Source of the DNA: Streptacidiphilus fuscans
GTDB taxonomy: Bacteria; Actinomycetota; Actinomycetes; Streptomycetales; Streptomycetaceae
Assembly (NCBI RefSeq): GCF_015690355.1
Contig: NZ_JADPRT010000007.1
Coordinates: 156,268 to 220,267 of the forward strand
Length of the DNA stretch: 64,000 nucleotides
Direction of reading: 5' to 3'
Every line of letters starts with the position of its first letter. Position 1 is the first letter of the stretch. Positions 1-7,695 of the stretch are shown piece after piece. The position numbers were made by a program, and so were the translations under genes. A model generated the notes under the pieces. It saw nothing but the letters and a program-made list of their open reading frames with translations, ran no database searches and had not been told where the DNA came from.

Positions 1-73
1 GCGCGCCCCCCCCCCCCCCCCCCGGCCCCCCCCCCCCCCCGGGGGGGGGGGGGGGGGGGCCCCCCCCCCCCCC
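1..73. repeat. poly-C / poly-G homopolymer tract
   Basis: Runs of 18 C (6-23), 15 C (26-40), 19 G (41-59) and 14 C (60-73) follow each other almost without interruption. The G run can pair with either flanking C run, so the tract could form a long hairpin or a G-quadruplex. It lies just downstream of the PstS-like gene and could act as its terminator. Tracts this pure are also typical of polymerase slippage or of errors at an assembly edge, so the exact lengths should not be trusted. Confidence 0.6.
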
Positions 74-96
74 GCCGCAGGGAGGAGCAGAAGGGA

Positions 97-1131
97 TCAG
101 GTCGTGCTGGTGGTGCCGCACAGGCCGAGCAGCAGGAAGCCGAAGCTCTTGACGTCCGCCTGGGCCGTGCTGTTCTTGCAGACCCAGCCGGTGGAGCTGA
201 ACAGGCCCTTCAGCGCGGTCGCGTGGGCGTTCCCGGCGTTCCAGTCCGCGGTGCGCACCACGGTGTACAGGTTGCGCGCGTAGGACGTGGCCGCGTAGGC
301 CGAGGTGATCACGTGGTTGACGGTGTCGATGGGCACGACGCCGTTGGTCTCACGGACCGTCAGCGGGCCGGGCGCGTCGGTCGAGGTGGTGTGACCGAAG
401 TACACCTGGCCGATGTAGTGGCCCACGGAGTAGGGGACGATCGCGTCGGCGGTCTGGAGCAGCGCGTTGGTGCCCTCGTTCTCCTCGACCGTGCTGTTGA
501 CGCAGGAGCCGATCTGGGCGTCGGTGAGCCCGAGGACGCTCTCGAAGAACGCCCGGGTGCCCGAGCCGACCTGCGGCAGGAACGCCTGGATGGTGTTGGC
601 GGAACCGGTGTAGCCGGAGATGTCGGTGATCTGGTTCCACTTGGTGTCGGTGCAGGTGTAGATGTTCTTCAGGTCCGCCGTGGTCAGGTTGGCGGGGGCG
701 TCACCGTTCGCGTCGGCCGCGTAGGACACGGCGTCCTTCGCGTAGGCGATGAAGGTCAGCCCGGTCGGGTCGGAGCTGCCGGCCGGGCGCGAGGAACGCG
801 AGTAGTCCAGCGTGCTGCTGGTCGTCGTGCTCAGCGCGGTGATGCCCGCGCTCGAACCGTTGGGGCGGGCGATCGAGGACGCGCCCGACTTGGGCGTGAT
901 CGGGCTGCTGCCGGTCGCGTCCCAGCTGTAGAGCTTGGGCGTGCCGGTGTAGTCGGCGGACAGCTGGTTGAACAGCGCCTGGGTGGTGTCCGAACCGACG
1001 CCGACGATGTCGGTCGCGGCGGGGGTGACCCCGCTCGGCGGGTCGGCCAGCGCCGGGCCGGCGGCCAGGGTGGCGACCGCGGCGGCGATCGCGACGGCGA
1101 AGAGCGGCTTGGACAGCGAGATGGTGCGCAT
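97..1131 (-). CDS. secreted PstS-like substrate-binding protein
   Basis: Probable extracytoplasmic binding protein of the PBP-like (PstS/phosphate-type) superfamily, 344 residues. The chosen ATG is preceded by GGAGGA at 1139-1144, 7 bases upstream; a longer reading frame to 1230 has no such site. The N-terminus is a classical Sec signal peptide: basic MRTISLSK, a hydrophobic Ala-rich core, then an Ala-Leu-Ala cleavage site near residue 29. There is no lipobox cysteine, so it should be released or wall-associated rather than a lipoprotein. The mature part begins with a conserved DIVGVGSDTTQ segment and has a later GSGTRAFFE segment, both typical of the ligand-binding loops of PstS-type proteins. 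No transporter genes (pstC/A/B) are visible next to it, so the ligand is inferred only from family resemblance. Confidence 0.8.
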   Translation of the reverse strand: MRTISLSKPLFAVAIAAAVATLAAGPALADPPSGVTPAATDIVGVGSDTTQALFNQLSADYTGTPKLYSWDATGSSPITPKSGASSIARPNGSSAGITALSTTTSSTLDYSRSSRPAGSSDPTGLTFIAYAKDAVSYAADANGDAPANLTTADLKNIYTCTDTKWNQITDISGYTGSANTIQAFLPQVGSGTRAFFESVLGLTDAQIGSCVNSTVEENEGTNALLQTADAIVPYSVGHYIGQVYFGHTTSTDAPGPLTVRETNGVVPIDTVNHVITSAYAATSYARNLYTVVRTADWNAGNAHATALKGLFSSTGWVCKNSTAQADVKSFGFLLLGLCGTTSTT

Positions 1132-1200
1132 GTTCCGGTCCTCCACGAAGGGCGGGTCGTACAGGCGTCCCGAAGCCTCGGTACGGGCTTCGGCGAGCCA

Positions 1201-1242
1201 GAGCCTTCCGGGCGCCCGATCGCCGGACAAGCCGGAAGGCTC
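1201..1242 (-). terminator. hairpin between the DUF1508 pair and the PstS-like gene
   Basis: An 11-bp perfect inverted repeat (GAGCCTTCCGG, 1201-1211, with CCGGAAGGCTC, 1232-1242) with a 20-base loop lies downstream of the minus-strand DUF1508 genes and upstream of the PstS-like gene. It has no U tract, as is common in high-GC actinobacteria. It may be a terminator or a 5'-UTR structure. Confidence 0.45.
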
Positions 1243-1334
1243 CCGGGGCCCCCTCGTGTCGGATGACGAACATGCAGGTCAGCCGGGCTTCTCCGGCCGC
1301 CGTGGGCGTCGTGTGTACTTCTCCACGTGGCGGT

Positions 1335-1760
1335 TCACCTGCTCTTCGGCCATGCGGCGTTCACCGCGTCCAGGGCGTCGCGGAAGCCCACGGCGCCGCG
1401 TCGGCACTGGTCGGACCGCAGGTAGCCGCGGGCGCTCTGGGCCACCGGCTGCTGGTGGCCGCTGTCGCTGCGACGGGACGGCAGATGGGCCGTCCACACC
1501 CACTCCCGCCCGCCGCCGGGCTGCGTGAGCGTGAACCGCAACGCGTTCCGGTCGGCGAGCAGCTCCCGCAGCCCCGCGGCCAGCGCGTCGTCGCCCGGGA
1601 AGGCCCGCAGCGAACGCGCCAGCGGCCGACCGTTGGCCGCCAACAGCGTCCAGCGCACCTGGTTTCCGCTGCCTTGCAGCACCAGGAGCCGCGGGCCGCG
1701 GGGGCGTTCCGGGCCGCACGAACGGACCGCGGTCGGCCCGGCGGGACGGCGCATCGTCAT
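1335..1760 (-). CDS. tandem DUF1508-like protein, second of a coupled pair
   Basis: Small protein of 141 residues with two DUF1508-like units. The first reads VRWTLLAANGRPLARS and the second, more divergent, begins around REWVWTAHLPS and contains VAQSARGYLRS. DUF1508 (YegP-like) domains have the pattern aromatic-x-W/F-L-x-A-x-NG-x-x-hydrophobic-A-x-S followed by Y; their biochemical role is not established. The start ATG (1758-1760) overlaps the stop TGA of the upstream gene (1757-1759) as ATGA, so translation is probably coupled. The product probably works with its upstream neighbour, which has the same two-repeat layout. Confidence 0.65.
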   Translation of the reverse strand: MTMRRPAGPTAVRSCGPERPRGPRLLVLQGSGNQVRWTLLAANGRPLARSLRAFPGDDALAAGLRELLADRNALRFTLTQPGGGREWVWTAHLPSRRSDSGHQQPVAQSARGYLRSDQCRRGAVGFRDALDAVNAAWPKSR

Positions 1761-2194
1761 GCCGCCACCTCTTCCAGCAGCGCCACGAAACTCCCGAGCG
1801 ACTTCCGGCAGGTGCCGTAGCGCTCGTACGCCCGCGGCGAGCGGGCGAGCGGGCGGCCGGCCGTGAGACTCACTGTCCAGACCCAGCCGACGCCCTGGTG
1901 GACATGGGCGATCCGCGCGTGCTCCGCGATGGCCACCGCCCCTTCCAGGCACAGGGCCTGACAGGCCGTCAGTGCCGCCTCCTCGGTGCGGTAGCACGGG
2001 ACGGAGACTCCGACGACGCGGCCGTTGAGCGCTTTCAGCCGCCAACCGTAGAGCCCGTCACCCACCTGCGCGGCGCTGCAGCGCCCTCTCCCGACAAGCA
2101 CGTCACCCACGGCCACCCACCCTTTTCGCCGACGAAGCCCACCCAGGCGCATTACGGAATCAAATCTCAGACCGCAAAAGGGTGTTCCTGTCAT
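1757..2194 (-). CDS. tandem DUF1508-like protein, first of a coupled pair
   Basis: Protein of up to 145 residues with two DUF1508-like repeats: LYGWRLKALNGRVVGVS followed by a conserved Y, then GWVWTVSLTAGRPLARS followed by a conserved Y. The second repeat has lost the NG pair (TAGRP). The start is uncertain: the longest reading frame starts at 2194, an internal ATG lies at 2152, and GTG codons lie near 2116; none has a strong ribosome site. The next gene starts inside its stop codon. Two unlike double-repeat proteins in one operon suggest duplication followed by divergence. No function is assigned. Confidence 0.6.
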   Translation of the reverse strand: MTGTPFCGLRFDSVMRLGGLRRRKGWVAVGDVLVGRGRCSAAQVGDGLYGWRLKALNGRVVGVSVPCYRTEEAALTACQALCLEGAVAIAEHARIAHVHQGVGWVWTVSLTAGRPLARSPRAYERYGTCRKSLGSFVALLEEVAA

Positions 2195-2331
2195 GGCGCG
2201 AGCGACTGTTCGTCCACCGGCTACGCCTTGTTCAGGCTTGAACTACCGCCGCTGAGCACGGAGTTCTGTCCACGGCGTGACGGACAGCTTCCGCCCGCGG
2301 ACGTCGCGTCACAGGGGTCGGCGCCTCGGGA

Positions 2332-3393
2332 TCAGGCCAGCCCGGCCTGCTCCAGGGCCTCGACCGCCGTCCGCAGCGCGGTGATCCGCTCGTCCAGGGT
2401 GAACCCGCCCGGGGAGAGGTTGACCGTCGTCACGCCCGCGTCCGCGTAGGCGCGCAGGCGGTCGGCGATGCGGTCGCGGGTGCCGACCAGGGTGGTGGAG
2501 TCGATGAGCTGCTGCGGCACCGCGGCCGCCGCGGCCGCCTTGTCGCCCGCGAGGTAGAGCTTCTGGATCTCCTCCGCCGCCTCCTCGTAGCCCATCCGGC
2601 AGGCGACGCGGTTGTAGAAGTTCTGCTCCTTGCTGCCCATGCCGCCCACGTAGAGCGCCGTGTAGTGGCGGAAGATGTCCGCCGCCGCGGCCAGGTCCGC
2701 CTCGCTGTCGCTCGCGGCGACCGCGATCGGGACGTTCGGGGCGACGTCGAAGCCGTCCAGCGTCAGGCCCGCCTTCTCGCGGCCGGCGCGCACGGAGGCC
2801 AGGGAGAGCTCGGCCTGCTCCGGGGCGAAGAAGATGCCGAGCCAGCCGTCGGCGATCTCGCCGGTCAGCTCCAGGTTCTTCGGGCCGATGGCCGCGATGT
2901 AGAGCGGGATCCGCTCGCGCACCGGGTGGATGGTGAGCTTGAGCGCCTTGCCCGGACCGCCCGGCAGCGGCAGCGTCCAGTTGGCGCCGTCGTGGGCGAC
3001 GCGCTCGCGGGACATGGCCTTGCGGACGATCTCGACGTACTCACGCGTGCGGGCCAGCGGCTTGTCGAACTTGACGCCGTACCAGCCCTCGGAGACCTGC
3101 GGCCCCGAGACGCCGAGCCCGAGCCGGAACCGGCCGCCGGAGAGCGTGTCCAGGGTGGCCGCGGTCATCGCGGTCATGGTGGGCGTGCGGGCCGGGATCT
3201 GGAAGATCGCGGAGCCGACGTCGATCCGCTCGGTCTTGGCCGCGACGTACGCCAGCACGGTGGCCGCGTCCGAGCCGTAGGCCTCGGCGGCCCAGCAGAC
3301 CGAGTACCCGAGGCGGTCCGCCTCCTGGGCGACGGCGATGTTGTCGGCGTCGTTGCCGAGTCCCCAGTAGCCGAGGTTGATCCCGAGTCGCAC
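2332..3393 (-). CDS. LLM-class F420-dependent oxidoreductase
   Basis: Luciferase-like monooxygenase family protein, 353 residues, the usual length for the F420-dependent group. A GTG start at 3393 is chosen because GGAGG lies about 7 bases upstream and the first residues (RLGINLGYWG) match the first beta strand of the family barrel; longer frames lack this. Family landmarks include DRLGYSVCWAAEAYGSDAA, the SGGRFRLGLGVSGPQVSEGWYG segment that contributes to the cofactor pocket (shown here in part only), and a C-terminal DRIADRLRAYADAGVTTVNL segment. Related proteins use reduced or oxidised coenzyme F420 to transfer hydride to or from small organic substrates in the cytoplasm. The substrate cannot be told from sequence. 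It is divergent from the aldo/keto reductase gene, with a 276-base spacer that should hold both promoters. Confidence 0.85.
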   Translation of the reverse strand: MRLGINLGYWGLGNDADNIAVAQEADRLGYSVCWAAEAYGSDAATVLAYVAAKTERIDVGSAIFQIPARTPTMTAMTAATLDTLSGGRFRLGLGVSGPQVSEGWYGVKFDKPLARTREYVEIVRKAMSRERVAHDGANWTLPLPGGPGKALKLTIHPVRERIPLYIAAIGPKNLELTGEIADGWLGIFFAPEQAELSLASVRAGREKAGLTLDGFDVAPNVPIAVAASDSEADLAAAADIFRHYTALYVGGMGSKEQNFYNRVACRMGYEEAAEEIQKLYLAGDKAAAAAAVPQQLIDSTTLVGTRDRIADRLRAYADAGVTTVNLSPGGFTLDERITALRTAVEALEQAGLA

Positions 3394-3669
3394 GCTGCTG
3401 CCTCCTTGCCGGCGGGTCTCCCTGGTTACCTCTGGTCCCCAGCGGAGCGTCTGCGCCGACTCTAGCCCCCGCGTCCGCGCGCGGCTACCGGCCAGTAGCA
3501 CGGGCCTCCGACGTCTCCGGCCGGGACACGCCTCCGTTCGGGTGGCGGCCGATGCCCTCGGGGCACAGAGGTTCCGCGTAGGCTCACCCCGCCGGCTTCC
3601 CACGGCCTCACCACCACCTCCCCGCCAGCTTCCCGACCGCCCCCGCCCGTCACCGGAAGGCTCCCACCC
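3394..3669. promoter_or_regulatory. divergent promoter region, LLM oxidoreductase / aldo-keto reductase
   Basis: A 276-base spacer between divergently transcribed genes. It must contain promoters for both directions, but I see no palindrome or convincing -35/-10 pair in it. Confidence 0.4.
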
Positions 3670-4653
3670 GTGCAGCAGCGTCATCTGGGCCGCACCGGCC
3701 TGCGCGTGTCCCGTCTGGGCCTCGGCACCATGACCTGGGGCCGGGATGTCGACGAGCACGACGCCGCCGACCAGCTCAAGGTCTTCATGGACGCGGGCGG
3801 CACCCTGGTCGACACGGCGGACGTCTACGCGGACGGCGGCGCGGAGTACCTCCTCTCCCGGCTGATCGACGACCTGGTCCCGCGCAGCGAGCTGGTCATC
3901 GCCACCAAGGCGGGCAGCGTCCCCGACCGCGACCGCCGCTTCGACGGCTCGCGCGGCCACCTGCTGCGCGCACTGGACGCCTCGCTGGCGCGCCTCGGCA
4001 CCGACTACGTCGACCTGTGGCAGGTGCACGCGTTCGACCCGGACACCCCGATGGAGGAGACGCTCCACGCGCTCGACCTCGCCGTCAGCAGCGGCCGGGC
4101 CCGGTACGTCGGCGTCAGCAACTACTGCGGCTGGCAGCTGGCCAAGGCCTCGACCTGGCAGCGGTCGGTCCCGGGCCGGGTCCCGCTGGCGGGAACGCAG
4201 ATGGAGTACTCGCTGCTGCAGCGCGGGATAGAACGCGAGGTCCTGCCGGCCGCGCTGGACGCGGGCATCGGCCTGCTGGCCTCGTCGCCGCTCGGCCGCG
4301 GGGTGCTGACGGCCAAGTACCGGCACGGCACCCCGCCGGACTCGCGCGGCGCCTCACCGACCTTCGGCGCCTTCGTCCACCCCTACCTGGACGAGCGCGG
4401 TCGCCGCATCGTCGACGCCGTCGCCACGGCGGCCGACGGGCTCGCGACCACGCCGCTGCAGGTGGCGCTGGCGTGGATCCGCGACCGCGAGGGCGTCACC
4501 GCGCCGGTCCTCGGCGCACGCACGGCCACGCAGTTGCAGGCCGCGCTCCAGGTGGAGTCGCTGACGCTGCCGACGGAGATCCGCAACGCGCTGGACGACA
4601 TCTCCGCGCCCGTTCACGTCTATCCCGACCAGAACTGGACGGCGCTGTACTGA
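3670..4653 (+). CDS. aldo/keto reductase
   Basis: NAD(P)H-dependent aldo/keto reductase of 327 residues, the usual size. The GTG start at 3670 follows GGAAGG. The protein opens with the family strand HLGRTGLRVSRLGLGTMTWG and carries the catalytic tetrad: Asp in LVDTADVYADG, Tyr of the same segment (DVY), Lys in VIATKAG and His in WQVHAFDPDTP. The GVSNYCGWQL and C-terminal PVLGARTATQL segments resemble the cofactor-binding part. The sequence is closest in style to the YajO/Tas-type branch of small AKRs. The substrate is unknown. It is transcribed alone, divergent from the LLM oxidoreductase. Confidence 0.9.
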   Translation: MQQRHLGRTGLRVSRLGLGTMTWGRDVDEHDAADQLKVFMDAGGTLVDTADVYADGGAEYLLSRLIDDLVPRSELVIATKAGSVPDRDRRFDGSRGHLLRALDASLARLGTDYVDLWQVHAFDPDTPMEETLHALDLAVSSGRARYVGVSNYCGWQLAKASTWQRSVPGRVPLAGTQMEYSLLQRGIEREVLPAALDAGIGLLASSPLGRGVLTAKYRHGTPPDSRGASPTFGAFVHPYLDERGRRIVDAVATAADGLATTPLQVALAWIRDREGVTAPVLGARTATQLQAALQVESLTLPTEIRNALDDISAPVHVYPDQNWTALY

Positions 4654-4752
4654 CGTGCACCGATCCGCTCCGGGGCGGATTCCGGATTTGTCAGTGGCGG
4701 CCGCTAGCGTTCTTTGCGTCAGACACGCACGTATTCCGAAGGGCCGCGACCG

Positions 4753-6612
4753 ATGAGTGACACCGCCGCGAACACTGCGACCGCCGTGACCGCGCAGCTC
4801 GCCGAGGCGATCCGCGCCGCCGACGGCCAGGCGCAGGACGTCGACGCCCAGGCGCGGGACGCCGTGGCGGACGCAGCGGCGATCCTCGGCGAGGGGGGAG
4901 CGCCCGCGCAGCTCGCCCCTGCCGTGGTGGGCGCGCTCGGCGAGCGCGCCGCCGACGCCCTGCGGGAGGACCCGTGGGCCGTGCTGTCGGTGCCCGGCGT
5001 GCTGCCCGCCAACGCGGACGAGTTCGCGCGCGGCCTGCTCGGCGCCGAGGCCTCGCCGGGGGACGAGCGACGGGCCAACGCCCTGGTCCAGTGGCTGCTG
5101 GAGCGCGCGTCGCTGCACGGCCACACGGCCGTCGAGCTCGGCGAGATCCACCGCGGGCTTGCGGACCACGGCGTGCCGGCCCCGGACGAGGCCCTGGCGC
5201 AGGTGCTGACGGACGGTCGGGTGATGGCCTTCCAGGAGGAGGGCGACGACGAGGACGAGTCGGAGGAGGCAGCCGCCGGTCAGGTGCTGCTCGCGCTCGA
5301 CCGGCTCGCGCTGGCCGAGGAGAGCCTCGCCGACGGCCTGGTCCGGCTGAGCTCCACCTTCCCCGGCCGCGACGCGGCCCCGGGCGGGTCTGCGGCGGTC
5401 ACCGACGACACGGAGGAGCCCTCGGAGGAGCAGCCCTCGGAAGAAGAGCCGTCGGAGGAGCAGCCGGCCGCACCCCGCCCCAGCTGGGACGAGGTGATCG
5501 ACGCCGCGCCCAACTCCTCTGCCGCCGCGCTGATCCGCGCTGTCGCCGACTCCGCGCTCGTGCTGCACACCGGCGGCGAGACCGCCCGCTCCGAGCCCGT
5601 GGCGCTGCTCCAGGCCGCCCGGCAGCTCGGGCTGCGGGCCGCGCTCACGGCGACGCACGCCGACAGCGCCCGGCGGCTCGACCCCGACGCCGTGCCGCTC
5701 GCCACGCTGCTGGCCTCCGGCGAGCGTGACGAGGACGGAACGCTCGCGCTCGACCTGCTGATCGTCTGTGACGCGCCCGCGCTCGACGCCGAGTTGGCCG
5801 CCACGGTGGCGGAGTCGCTGGCGGACGGTGGGCGCCTGGTGCTGAGCGGCGATCCGGGCGACCTCTGGTCCGCCGGGCCCGGCCGGGTCTTCGCGGACCT
5901 GGTGGCGGCCAAGCCCGCGCCGGTCGTCGCGTCCCGCCAGCCGGACTTCGGCCCGATCGGCGAGCTGGTCTCGGGCATCGGCATCGGCGAGCTCGAACCG
6001 GTCGAGGCCCCCGAGAAGGAGGTCGTCCTGGTGCAGGCCAGGGACGCCGCCGAGGCCGTGCACCGCGCCGTCCAGCTCGTCGGCGACTCGATCCCCCGCG
6101 CGCTGGGCATTCCGTCCGAGCAGGTCCGCGTCCTGGTCCCCGCGCACGCGGGCCCGGCGGGGACGCGTGCGCTCAACGCGGCGCTCAAGCAGCGGCTCAA
6201 CCCCGGGCCGGGCCAGTTCGGCGGCTTCGACGCGGGCGACGCGGTCGTCCGGGTGCCCGCACCGGGCGTCCTCCACGAGGGCGTGGTGCGCGGCGCGGTG
6301 CCGGAGGGGCTGGAGATCGCCTTCGGCTCCGAGACGGTCGTCGTCCCGCGTGAGCAGCTCGGCGAGGTGCGGCACGGCTGGGCGCTGACGGCCCATCAGG
6401 CGGCCGGTCGCCGCTGGCCCGGCGTGGTGGTCGTGGTGCCGCCCGAGGCGGGGCCGGAGCTGAGCCGTCAGTGGCTCTACTCCGCCTGCGGCCGGGCCGA
6501 GCGTCACCTCTCGCTGATCAACGCCCTCGGCCCGGCCCTTCCGCAGACGGTGGCCACGCATGCGGCCCGCCCCCGCACCACCCGCCTGCGAACGATCCTC
6601 TCGGGCGAGTAG
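4753..6612 (+). CDS. RecD2-like protein lacking intact ATPase motifs
   Basis: A 619-residue protein whose C-terminal half follows the order of RecD2-type superfamily 1 helicases while the catalytic motifs are degenerate. There is no Walker A (GxxGxGKT) motif. The motif II region reads LLIVCDAPALD (near residue 336) instead of DE. The motif III region reads LSGDPGDLWSAGPGRVFADL (near 366), close to the family's GDxxQLPxVGPGxVLxDL. A VLVPAHAGPAGTRALNAAL segment is retained. The motif V region has HQAAG (near 546) for HxxQG, and motif VI has SACGRAE (near 574) for TALTRAR. The N-terminal half resembles the helical N-terminal part of RecD2. An acidic linker rich in EEPSEEQP repeats lies near residues 220-240. 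ATP hydrolysis seems unlikely; a structural or DNA-binding role is inferred. The ATG at 4753 is chosen over one at 4714 because it begins a typical MSDTA N-terminus. Confidence 0.7.
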   Translation: MSDTAANTATAVTAQLAEAIRAADGQAQDVDAQARDAVADAAAILGEGGAPAQLAPAVVGALGERAADALREDPWAVLSVPGVLPANADEFARGLLGAEASPGDERRANALVQWLLERASLHGHTAVELGEIHRGLADHGVPAPDEALAQVLTDGRVMAFQEEGDDEDESEEAAAGQVLLALDRLALAEESLADGLVRLSSTFPGRDAAPGGSAAVTDDTEEPSEEQPSEEEPSEEQPAAPRPSWDEVIDAAPNSSAAALIRAVADSALVLHTGGETARSEPVALLQAARQLGLRAALTATHADSARRLDPDAVPLATLLASGERDEDGTLALDLLIVCDAPALDAELAATVAESLADGGRLVLSGDPGDLWSAGPGRVFADLVAAKPAPVVASRQPDFGPIGELVSGIGIGELEPVEAPEKEVVLVQARDAAEAVHRAVQLVGDSIPRALGIPSEQVRVLVPAHAGPAGTRALNAALKQRLNPGPGQFGGFDAGDAVVRVPAPGVLHEGVVRGAVPEGLEIAFGSETVVVPREQLGEVRHGWALTAHQAAGRRWPGVVVVVPPEAGPELSRQWLYSACGRAERHLSLINALGPALPQTVATHAARPRTTRLRTILSGE

Positions 6613-6621
6613 GACGCCACG

Positions 6622-6651
6622 GGCCCGCGTCGGCGGTCGGCCGCGCGGGCC
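6622..6651. terminator. hairpin between convergent genes
   Basis: GGCCCGCG (6622-6629) pairs with CGCGGGCC (6644-6651) in the short gap between two convergent genes. It could serve as a bidirectional terminator. Confidence 0.4.
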
Positions 6652-6660
6652 GGGCGCGGC

Positions 6661-7248
6661 TCAGCTGGGGTCGAGGGCCTCGTCCAGCTCGTCCTCGTAC
6701 TCCTCGATCACGTCGAACCGGGCGATCAGCAGCTCCGGTTCGGCGGCGTCGAACGGGTCGGCGAGCCACTCGCCCGGCTCGCTCGGGTCGGCGGCGAGGA
6801 TCCAGAGGGTCGAGTCGCCCTCCTCCAGGCCGAAGTCGGAGGCGTGGCGGGCGACCCGGTCCGGCTCGAAGTCGCTGAAGAGGGTGCGCAGCGCCCCGGT
6901 CACGGTCGGGGCGCCGACGGCCTCACGGAGGGCCCCGGGGTCGGTGACGGTGTAGTCGCGGCGGATCAGCACACTGACCGCCTCCGGCTCGATGCCGTCC
7001 GACAGGCCGCTGCCGTCCGGATGGGGCACCTCGAAGGGAGTGAACTCGTCGTAGACCTCGTCGAGCAGTTCGTCATAGGCGTCCGCCGCGACGGCGAGTG
7101 CCTCGTAGGCGTCGGCGACCGCCGGATCGCCCTGGCCGGCTCTGGTCTCGACGGCGGCCAAGTGCGCGTCGACCGCGGCCTTGACCGCGTCCGCCGCGGT
7201 GCGAACCCGGGCGATCTGTTCTTCGGAGGGGCGCACGACATCAGACAT
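6661..7248 (-). CDS. conserved hypothetical acidic protein
   Basis: A 195-residue, strongly acidic soluble protein with no signal peptide or membrane segment. The ATG at 7248 (MSDVVRPSEEQIARV) is chosen because a helical N-terminus follows; longer frames run into a low-quality sequence. The first 80 residues are predicted helical and Ala-rich (DAVKAAVDAHLAAVETRAGQ), and the second part contains VLIRRDYTVTDPGALREAVG and a C-terminal run of Asp/Glu (VIEEYEDELDEALD). I recognise no named domain. It converges on the RecD2-like gene, and its stop is 49 bases from that gene's stop. No function is assigned. Confidence 0.7.
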   Translation of the reverse strand: MSDVVRPSEEQIARVRTAADAVKAAVDAHLAAVETRAGQGDPAVADAYEALAVAADAYDELLDEVYDEFTPFEVPHPDGSGLSDGIEPEAVSVLIRRDYTVTDPGALREAVGAPTVTGALRTLFSDFEPDRVARHASDFGLEEGDSTLWILAADPSEPGEWLADPFDAAEPELLIARFDVIEEYEDELDEALDPS

Positions 7249-7434
7249 GACCCGCACGCTATCCGTTCCCGGGCAGCCCGCGCATCGGAGTTGTCCGCCT
7301 CGTTGGAAAACGATCACGAATCGGTCGCCCTGGGTGCGCCCTGGGTTGCCGGTCTTCCACTCTGGGCAGCCTTTTGAGAACCTGACCTGGACCGGTCGTA
7401 GGCTTGCCTGTGTTCGTCCGCGGGAGGAAGAGTC

Positions 7435-7692
7435 TTGACCCCACCCATCACATCCACCGGCAAAGCGCCGCGAAAGATCGTCCGCCAGCCCGAGTACGAG
7501 TTCCGCTCGCTGATGCTGCCCCGTACGGTCAGCCGCAACGAGGCCCGGGTGCTGCTCACCGAGCAGGCGGAGTACGGCCATTGGGAACTGGACCGACTCC
7601 GCCTCTTCCCGGACGGGCGACGCAAAGTCACGCTCAAGCGACGCATCATCCGCCAGGTGCGCAGCCCGCTGAGCGCCTACCTGGAAGACTGA
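7435..7692 (+). CDS. DUF5703 family protein
   Basis: Small basic protein of 85 residues belonging to DUF5703, a family found in streptomycetes. Matching segments are PEYEFRSLMLPR, the AEYGHWELDRLRLFPDGRRKV core and the basic LKRRIIRQVR tail. The start is TTG at 7435 with a strong ribosome site GGGAGG about 8 bases upstream. No enzymatic residues are evident. The high positive charge would fit a nucleic-acid-binding or membrane-surface role, but this is a guess. Its stop lies 3 bases before the stop of the convergent long chaplin gene. Confidence 0.85.
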   Translation: MTPPITSTGKAPRKIVRQPEYEFRSLMLPRTVSRNEARVLLTEQAEYGHWELDRLRLFPDGRRKVTLKRRIIRQVRSPLSAYLED

Positions 7693-7695
7693 CGC

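Noticed and set aside
223-1266. Long plus-strand reading frame opposite the PstS-like gene
   Set aside because: It has a Val/Gly/Arg-rich composition typical of the reverse reading of a GC-rich gene and no domain; the minus-strand gene with signal peptide explains the region.
1250-1290. PHO box upstream of the PstS-like gene
   Set aside because: Only a single weak GTTCGTCATC-like unit is seen on the minus strand, while PHO boxes need at least two 11-base direct repeats.
4354-6561. 735-codon minus-strand frame opposite the RecD2-like gene
   Set aside because: Composition is rich in Arg, Gly, His and Asp without structure, as in an antisense shadow of a real gene.
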